From the NCBI RefSeq assembly GCF_014905175.1, contig NC_057790.1, forward strand, positions 10,044,001 to 10,108,000: a DNA stretch of 64,000 bases, read 5' to 3'. Positions 56,351-64,000 of this stretch are shown one piece after another. A model generated the notes under the pieces. The model worked only from the letters and a program-made list of their open reading frames with translations, ran no database searches and was not told the DNA's origin. Each line of letters starts with the position of its first letter. Position 1 is the first letter of the stretch. A program made the translations under genes and the position numbers. Source of the DNA: Aphidius gifuensis. Its lineage: Eukaryota; Arthropoda; Insecta; Hymenoptera; Braconidae.

Positions 56351-57337
56351 TTTTCTTATGCAATCTAGAAAAAATATTTTTTTTACGTTTCATAAAAACA
56401 TATAGAATCTTAAAATAAAAATTTCATCATATTTAATGAAACGAAAAAAGGAGCACTTACACTCAGTGAATCTTATTGGAATCCAGTACATCATGTTTTC
56501 TAGAAGGTTTTGTAACCCGGGAAAAACGGTTTGTATACAATCACATACAACCATATACAGCCATATACAACCATATACAAACATATACAAACATATACAA
56601 TCATATATAGATGTATATGGAAAGTTGATTATTTTAGTGACTTTGTATACAACCATATACAGTGGTATATAAGTTTATACCCGAGACGAAAAAAATCGTA
56701 TAGTGTATACAAAAAAAGGCTGCCATATACGGCTTCCATAGTATCATTCTACAGCGTTATAGAAGCCATCTTATAATTGTACAATTATACTGTGAGTGGA
56801 CTTTTTATCTCACTTTACTATTTTACATTTAATTTAATTTCAAACAATAATTTTAAAACAAAGACATGAAATTTATATTTAATATTAAAAATAATAAAAC
56901 AATTTATTCAACAATTATACTATTTGATATGATAGTTTAACAAGTCACAATATATCTATATTACTGATTGTGATATGGCAGAGCCAAATCACCAATACAA
57001 TTTTACTAAATTTTTCTGAATATTTTTCAGACGCACCGTTTAGCTTGGTGGCCGGACAAGAAGTGTATTTCATATTTTTCTACGTCGTCTCTATGACACG
57101 CAGACACACATTATCACACATACATTATTCACTAACGAAAATACAAAATTATACTGGTGTCACGGAGACACCAATACATATACATATATATTTTATTCAT
57201 AATATTGGATGTACCTATTTCTACACGCTACAATACGGTATATGCTCATTTAATATACATAGAATTCAATTATTACATGTTTATTATATTTGAAATAAAA
57301 TTTCAAGTAGTGCAATCAAAAAAAAAAAAAAAAAAAA

Positions 57338-57408
57338 CACCTGGCAAGACTTGAACACTAGACTTCCAGATTAGAACGCCACCGGTGGCCCACTACACCA
57401 TCACCGAG
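57338..57408 (-). mobile_element. tRNA-like SINE head next to poly-A
   Basis: On the minus strand CTCGGTGATGGTGTAGTGGG (A-box-like) and GTGTTCAAGTCTTGCCAGG (B-box-like). A run of 17-18 T on that strand follows at 57320-57337. Its arms do not pair well enough for a functional tRNA. Confidence 0.5.
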
Positions 57409-57887
57409 ATATATTAATTGTCTGTATTTAAGCCTTGATCAAAGTTTTTCTTATTGATTTACATAACTTACAAAATTTTTTTCAATAATGTAAAGATATA
57501 AATTGAGTAATTTGGGTAATGATAAAAATTTATTACTAGAATTAAATTAAGGAATGAAAAAAAAATTAAGTTACTTGAGTACTACAATGTAGAGAACAAA
57601 AGTTTTCTAAGTTTTTGTCTTCTATGAACTACACTTGAAAGCCATAAAAAAGACGTTCCTTAGTATACTGTATAAAAAAAAAAAAAAAAGTTTTGAACGC
57701 TGATCGAAAGACTAAAAAAAGTAGTTCAAATAGTGGCTTTTAAATCGGACATTTAAAATCTGATTGGCAGCGCCGTATACTATAAGCGTTATCGAAAAAA
57801 GTCTCGACCGCCATCCAGCAGACGTTAAGCAGCCGAATATTAGCCGAAAGACTATAAACAGCTTTTTAAACACCGAATTCATTTCAA

Positions 57888-58073
57888 TTATACAACCATA
57901 TACAACCATATACAGCTATATACAACCATATACAACCATATACAACTATATACAACCATATACAACCAGATACAACCATATACAACTATATACAATCATA
58001 TACAACCATATACAACTATATACAACCATATACAACCATATACAACTATATACAACTATATACAATCATACAC
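57888..58073 (+). repeat. TACAACCATA 10-bp minisatellite
   Basis: About 18 copies of a decamer TACAACCATA with TACAACTATA and TACAATCATA variants. The spacing of 10 bp is close to one helical turn. An open frame crossing it is a by-product. Confidence 0.93.
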
Positions 58074-59210
58074 TGTAAAAAAAAAATTCTATATTTGATA
58101 ACTAAACTTCTTGAAAATAGAATTTTCGTTCTAGGAAATTTTTAGTTCTGAAAGAAGAAAAAAAGTTCTTGTTATGAATAGAAAACTTCTTGTTAAAAGA
58201 CAAAAGAATTTTTGAAACATGACAGATTTAGATTTGAAATAAACGTAAAATAGATTTGAAAAAAGAAAAATTATCCTTGTAATGATAATAAAACTTCTTG
58301 AAATAAATGCTAAAAAGGTCTTGAATTAAGACGCATACTTCTTGAAAAAAAATCTTTCTGTTCTCACTTCAAGAACAACAGTTCTCACTTCAAGAAAACA
58401 TTTTCCTTTTGACTTGTTAACAAAATTAACTTTAATCTGAATATGACGTAATCTCTCTTCTTAAATGTCGTGCTTTGTGAGAACAGAAATTTTCGTCCGG
58501 TCATGTACATGCGCTCGTGGCTCGGTGGGAAAGTCAATGGTTTAAGATATCGTGGTTTGCGTCGGTCAAGGGTTCGGTTCCCCTCATAGGTAATTAGTTT
58601 GGGAAAAAAAAAATATGGTTTACAATGTAAAGTTGCACTGTACTTCTGGTAATTAACAAACGTAATGTTAAATAAATAATTTTTTTATTTATTTAAATTA
58701 GTAGTAATTTATTTCTTGAATTGAATTTAATTTTGACTTGATAAAAATCTTTTTGTTCTCAATTCAAGCCACAACTTGATTATTTCCAAGAAGCCTTGTT
58801 CTAAAATTTAGAACTGTTGTTCTTGAAGTGAGAACAAAAAGATTTTTTTTCAAGAAGTATGCGTCTAAATTCAAGGCCATTTTGGATTATTTCCAAGAAG
58901 CCTTGTTCTAAAATTTAGAACTGTTGTTCATGAAGTGAGAACAAAAAGATTTTTTTTAAGAAGTATGCGTCTTAATTCAAGACCTTTTTAGCATTTATTT
59001 CAAGAAGTTTTATTATCATTACAAGGATAATTTTTCTTTTTTCAAATCTGTTTTAGGTTTATTCCAAATCTAAATCAGTCATGTTTCAAGAATTTTTTTA
59101 TCTTTCAACCAGAAGTTTTCTATTTATAACAAGAACTTTTTTCCTTTTTTCAAATCTAAAAATTTTCTAGAACAAAAGTTCTATCTGGTAGAACTTTTTT
59201 TTTTCAGTGT
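58070..59210. mobile_element. Foldback element with ACACTG ends
   Basis: The ends ACACTGTAAAAAAAAAATTC and the complement of ACACTGAAAAAAAAAAGTTC open inverted arms of about 330-380 bp (58071-58400 against 58830-59209) with motifs CTAGGAAATTTTTAG, GTTCTTGTTATGAATAGAAA and TTGTAATGATAATAAAACTT. The middle carries a tRNA-like head and two direct copies of AAGCCTTGTTCTAAAATTTA. It interrupts the decamer array of the larger element. Confidence 0.8.
58511..58588 (+). mobile_element. tRNA-like head inside the foldback element
   Basis: GCTCGTGGCTCGGTGGGAAAG and GGGTTCGGTTCCCC, with the same spacing as the copy at 56013. Confidence 0.6.
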
Positions 59211-59804
59211 ATACAACCATACAACTTGGTAGCTTAGTTTATTAATCTTGTATACAATCATAAATGGTTATATACAAACATATATGGACATATACAATTG
59301 TATATATTCATATATGTTTATATATGAATTTATAAAATCATATACAACTATACAACTTGGTATAGCTTACTTTATTTATCTTGTATACAATTATATATGG
59401 TTATATACAAACATATATGGACATTTATAAAATTATATACAATTTTACAACTCAGTAGCACATTGAAGACTCACCAATCTATGACTAGCCATTCATTGAT
59501 TTTTATTCGGGTCGACCCTAAGACTGATTTTTTTCATTCTTTCCATGTATAAAAATATATTAAGAACCGCTATTATGTATTTAATATTGAAAGGGTGTTT
59601 GTTTAATAATATATAACAGCTACTTAGTTTTTTTTACGAAACGAAAATTTCAGGGATAAAAAATTTTTTTCATAAATTATGACAATACATTCCGGGGTAT
59701 ACGAAACAAATGAAATTCATATATCGGCCGAGTGTTAGTTGATCCTTAGATTGCTATGATTATAATGAATATTTAAGTAGAACAAATTTTCCTAATTTTC
59801 AATT

Positions 59805-59876
59805 GTAGCTGCCGTGGTTAGGTAAGTAAGGCTCTGGAGTTTCAACTGGAAGATACCGTGTTCAAGTCCTGGAGTG
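59805..59876 (+). mobile_element. tRNA-like head abutting a hairpin
   Basis: GTAGCTGCCGTGGTTAGGTA as an A-box-like start and GTGTTCAAGTCCTGG as the B box. Its last bases overlap the left foot of the hairpin at 59871. Confidence 0.5.
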
Positions 59877-60143
59877 CTATTCTTGGTCCCGTATTGCGGG
59901 TCCCGCAATAACGATTCGCCGACAAGATATGTTTGTCGCGATATAAAAATATGAAGGCGCTTGTTGTTGCTTTCATGAGAAGCTGCCATAGTCGTATGCA
60001 AATGCAAAAATAAGGTAGAATTTACATGAAAGCAACAACAAGCGCCTTCATATTTTTCTATTGCGACAAGCATTTCTTGTCGGCGAATCGTTATTGCGGG
60101 ACCCGCAATAACTCCCGCAATACGGGACCAAGAATAGCACTCC
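59871..60143. mobile_element. 273-bp hairpin element
   Basis: Arms of about 120 bp: GGAGTGCTATTCTTGGTCCC at 59871 pairs with the sequence ending 60143, and AAGGCGCTTGTTGTTGCTTT pairs with AAAGCAACAACAAGCGCCTT. The right arm has one extra AACTCCCGCAAT-type segment. It is GC-richer than its surroundings. Confidence 0.88.
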
Positions 60144-60506
60144 TGGTAATGTTCAGGTATTTATGGTGTAATTTTTTCGGTCAAATAAATTATCAAATAT
60201 ATAAACAAAAAGATTAAATTGTTTGAATAATTATCAATTTTTTTTTTTTATAATATTAATGAATTTTTGAAAGTCACGGCATATAAACTTGTATACAACT
60301 ATCTATGTTTGTATACAACTATCTATGTTTGTATACAACCATTCCTGAATTTGATCTATAAATTTCATATATGGTTGTATACAACTGAATACTACTTCAT
60401 AAATTTGTATTCAGAGAATGACGATATACGACTGTATGAGTTTGTGTACAATCATATATGGTTGTATATGATTGTATATGGTTGTATACAAACCGTTTTT
60501 CCCGGG

Positions 60507-62454
60507 AAGACAATTTCAGGTGGGAAAATTTGCGGTGTAGATGTACGTCTAAAATTCAAATCTAAAGAGAATTTCAATATAAGGAAATAATAATAATAAT
60601 AATACTGTGAGATTACGATTTCATGAGATTGAGTAGGATTTCTCATGATCGAACTTCAGTTAGTTGGTTCAAAGCAAACCCCTGCTAGCCGTAACGATTC
60701 TGCATCAAGCTAAAAATTTTTTCTACCGATACCACTAATAACACTGAAATTCTCAGTTGATCTTGGTCAAAGTTTAAGAAATTGTCTTAATATTGATTCA
60801 AAAACACGGACACAAATGTAATTGAACCAGGTAAATGATGAGTTATTAAATCGAACAATTTTTATCTAACAATATTGATTTGGTATGAGCAATTCCGTTT
60901 TCGAAAAAATCGCAATTTTTATTACGTTCATTTATTAGTAATATAGTTTGCGAATAAGATTGAAATAGGGCATTTTATATTTCTATTTATACGAGTGAAT
61001 ATTGGTGAAACATGAATATGATTCGTCTGTAATAATTCTACGTGTTGTCATTGCACCTGACTGATTCTTGTCTGATACTGTAATAATACCGTTAATATAA
61101 GCATGATTCTATACAACGTAAGTGAATAAAAAACTTGAAAAAGAATTTGAGTTTGAAATCTCTAAGCCGATATATAGTTCTCAACTAATTTATGGATACA
61201 TAAATTGTCATCAGGAAAATTAATTCTATCAATGATGAGGGATAGCAAGTATTATCAAGTCAAAAGAAATATCTCTGGTGATACCCTCGTGATGCCTATC
61301 ATTGAGCCCCTTTTTTTATTTGCTTGTCCATTTTACCCTTCATGGAACTAGGGTCAAGTGGCACAAGTGCTTGAGTGTCTAGTCTAAAATCCTATATATT
61401 CCGTTCACGGATAAGAAAAAACAGGGATGAGGGTAACTCCAGTGAAGAATTACAAGTATTTCATTTAGGGAAGATTAAACAGATTACAAGCCCGTATATC
61501 ACATGGACAATGAAGTGAAATGGGGTGAGTTCCCTACTGATTCTATATAAATTTACAAAAATACAAACGCTCAATCGACAATTTTTTTTTTATAGGTTCA
61601 AGGGAAAGTCAGATTTCTGACGTATTACAATCCACGAGTACAAAATAAATCTGGGAAAAGATTAAACAGTTTGGACAAAACCAACAAAAATTTTACGTTA
61701 CCACAAAAACCAGGAAGCTACTACATGATTTTTTTAACTATTCAAATTCACAAATGAAATAAATTCATATCGCTCGAAATATATAGAGATATTGACATTT
61801 TAGAGTATAGTGCTGCTAAATTTAGTGGGTAACAAAAAGAAAAAAATGAGACACTTTTTTTACAATCAGAAGTTAAATACACTGAAATAAATGAAATGCA
61901 GGTTTTTTATTTCAAAACAAGATTCGTAACGCGTCTAACAAGAAAGATACTTTGTAAAGACAGTATCATGAACAAGAGTTGCATTTTTTTAATGCAACCT
62001 CAATTTTTCTGGTGATGCTATTGTAGAAAGTACATCAGCTTGAAATTGTAAATATTAAAAAAATAACAAATAATACCGGTAATAAACATAAAATATTTCA
62101 TATAAAAACTAGAATCCGTCTGTTGAACCTTTTTTTTCAGTAAACAAAGTGGTCAATAATTTAAATAACCTTATAAGTAATAAGTATCATCCGATTTTTG
62201 GGATATTTTTGTTTGAAATTATAGTAATCTGTAGAAATAATTCTTATTATTTTCAAACAAAAGATCAATGGATGAATAAGTTTTATTGTTCTAAACACCT
62301 TGGAAAAATTTGAAAAACATTGATCAATATTTACTAGCTGAAAATGGAATCAAAAGATGCAAGATGGTCAGTCAGTAAAAAAGGATAAAAACGTTTCTGT
62401 CTGACTCTTAAAGTTGCAAAAAAGATTGTTAAAATTTTGAAAATTAAGTTTTAA
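60507..62454. other. AT-rich stretch without recognised features
   Basis: About 1.9 kb with no long frame, repeat or RNA signal that I can support. A slightly GC-richer patch lies at 61270-61540. Confidence 0.45.
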
Positions 62455-63370
62455 GCAACATTAGTTCCTTAGCCGCATCCTTTCCTTAGGTACTGCTTTT
62501 CCTTGAACATTTTTCTCTTTTAAAAAGAAAATAACATATTATTCACGTATTTTATTTATTAAATAAATAAAATCCCCAAGGAAAAGCAGTAGCTGAAGAA
62601 AAGATGTTGCTAAAGAATTAATGTTGCCAAAGAAATTATGTATTAAATAAAATTAATTCCTTAGCCACATTTTTCCCTAGCTACATCTTTTCCATGGCCA
62701 TTTTTATTTTTAAAAAATGAAATACGTGTAACTTTAGTTTTAGCTACATTTTTTCCTTAGCTACTGCTTTTTCTTGGACATTTTTACTATTTAAAAAAAA
62801 TTGACATGTATTTTATTTGTTAAATAAATAAAAATCTCAAGGAAAAATAGTAGCTTAAAAAAAGATGTGGCTAAGAAATAAATGTTGCTTAAAATATAAT
62901 TTTCCTGGCCACATTAATTCCTTAGCTACATTTCTTCCTTAGCTACTGTTTTTCCTTGAAATTTTTATTTCTTTAACAAATAAAATACATGTAAATTTTT
63001 TTTAAAAAGTAAAAATTTCCAAGCCACATCTTTTCCTTAGCTACTGATTATCCATGGTTTTTTATTTATTCATTTGACAAATAAAATCATCACCGTTTAT
63101 GTTTATAAATAAAAATACCAAGAAAAAACAGTAGCTAAAGAAAAGATGTAGCTGAAGAATTATTGTAGCTAAAAAATAAAAAAGTAAGCTACATTAATTC
63201 CCTTGCTTCATCTTTCTCTCAGCTACTGTTTTCCCTTGGGTTTTCTTTATTTATCAAAAGTTATTGTAATAATTCCATTTGTCAAATAAATCAAATGATA
63301 ATTATCATAGAAAAGCAGTAGCTAAGAGAAAGTCGGAGCCAAAGAATCAATCCTGCTAAAAAAATCAAAT
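62455..63370. repeat. Array of four large hairpin units
   Basis: Each unit is an inverted repeat with TTAGCTACATCTTTTCCTTA and GCTACTGCTTTTCCTTG on one side and CAAGGAAAAGCAGTAGCT, AAAGATGTAGCTAAAGAATT on the other. Units centre near 62560, 62820, 63070 and 63260 with partial linking arms between. They are joined head to tail. Confidence 0.82.
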
Positions 63371-64000
63371 AATTAGCTACATTATTTACTACATGGTAAT
63401 AATAAAAATAATAATAGTAATATACCTGACTCAACAGAACAATATACAGATGTTAAAACACATGGTAATAAAAATGTAACACAATAGTCAAGACGGTCAA
63501 GAACCTTTCGATTTATCAAACTTGTTTTTGAATCGAAACATGAACATGATTGATAGCCGACCAAAAAACTTCAAATCTTAAGTTTAAATGTTTTGTTCAT
63601 TGTTTAAATGATTCGAAGTCGGCCATCAAAAAAGTTCATTGCTCATATACATATATATATATATATATGTATAGTTTTATGAGATAGGCAGAGACCAAAA
63701 CTTGTGACCTTGTTGCGATGTGCGTTTGCCTGTTTTTTGTTTCTGTTATTAAATTTATAAGTAATAGAATATAACACCTAACAAGTGTGAAGTTTGAGAC
63801 TGCTTTTGTTTCATGATCTAATCTGCCAGACAATCTCCAACAAGTTTTTTAAAAAAAAATTTGAAAAATTGGTTATACAGAGTGTCTCGTAAGTCACGCA
63901 TGGTAGGTATACTGTGGGTTCCCATCCATTTTCCTGAATCTTTTTTCCCGAATGGCCGTTTTCCCAAACGAATTTTTACCTGAGTTATTAACGTTTTGAG
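63371..64000. other. Right edge, no supported gene
   Basis: Holds an (AT)n microsatellite at about 63647-63670. Short open frames are not supported by homology or composition. Confidence 0.45.

Larger units (their letters stand above)
56516..60506. mobile_element. 3.99-kb non-autonomous TIR element
   Basis: Ends are CCCGGGAAAAACGGTTTGTA at 56516 and its reverse complement finishing at 60506. The inverted homology runs on through TATACAATCA and TATACAACCA motifs. No transposase frame. Subterminal regions (56530-56680, 57888-58073, 59215-59460, 60265-60495) are dense in 10-11-bp TATACAACCA-type repeats. It contains a foldback element, tRNA-like heads and a hairpin inserted later. Confidence 0.82.

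Noticed and set aside
57764..58078. 104-codon plus-strand frame rich in Tyr, Thr and Asn
   Set aside because: It is produced by the decamer minisatellite, which has no stop in that frame.

Overview
This is an AT-rich (roughly 70% A+T), intron-containing eukaryotic sequence made almost entirely of nested transposable elements. It is most likely from an insect, because the Mutator-like, BEL/Pao, Polinton, hAT, Helitron and non-LTR families seen here are the ones that crowd insect genomes. A parasitoid wasp is a guess from element content and base composition, not something the sequence proves. No ordinary single-copy host gene, rRNA or convincing functional tRNA was found.

Layout. 1-2.8 kb: minus-strand Mutator-like transposase gene in three exons whose C-terminus is a 22-residue tandem repeat running off the window edge. 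3.5-4.3 kb: relic of a BEL-type leader. 4.7-16.8 kb: a decayed Polinton/Maverick (adintovirus-like) provirus. It is bounded by long inverted repeats built of ~340-bp modules, and between them lie fragments of a double-jelly-roll major capsid gene, a penton-like capsid gene, an adenain-like protease, a packaging ATPase and a chromodomain integrase. No DNA polymerase was found. A non-LTR element sits in the penton gene with a clean 6-bp duplication. A second non-LTR fragment abuts the integrase and itself holds a 574-bp TA-flanked MITE. 16.8-21.5 kb: an uncharacterised decayed gene and more pieces of the same inverted repeat. 21.5-23.2 kb: hAT transposase. 24.5-26 kb: non-LTR RNase H fragment and a small zinc-finger-like gene remnant.

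26.8-55.6 kb is the most striking region: one giant inverted repeat. The left arm (26826-32492) matches, in reverse complement, 41087-43067 continued at 51919-55554. The 8.6-kb centre holds a minus-strand Helitron-like gene set (Rep with HUH and YxxKYxxK motifs, Pif1-type helicase, then a ubiquitin-protease-like domain lacking its cysteine) and a divergent plus-strand gene with short protein repeats. The right arm is split by an 8.85-kb BEL/Pao retrotransposon with 688/690-bp LTRs and a 5-bp ACTAG duplication. The arms also differ by minisatellite copy number, so they are two real, separately evolving sequences.

55.6-64 kb: a 4-kb non-autonomous element with CCCGGG-tipped inverted repeats rich in 10-bp TATACAACCA motifs. 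It carries a foldback element with a tRNA-like insert, other tRNA-like SINE heads and a long hairpin; beyond it is an array of four large hairpin units. Most coding regions carry frameshifts or stops, so this reads as a TE graveyard, although uncorrected long-read errors could account for part of that.
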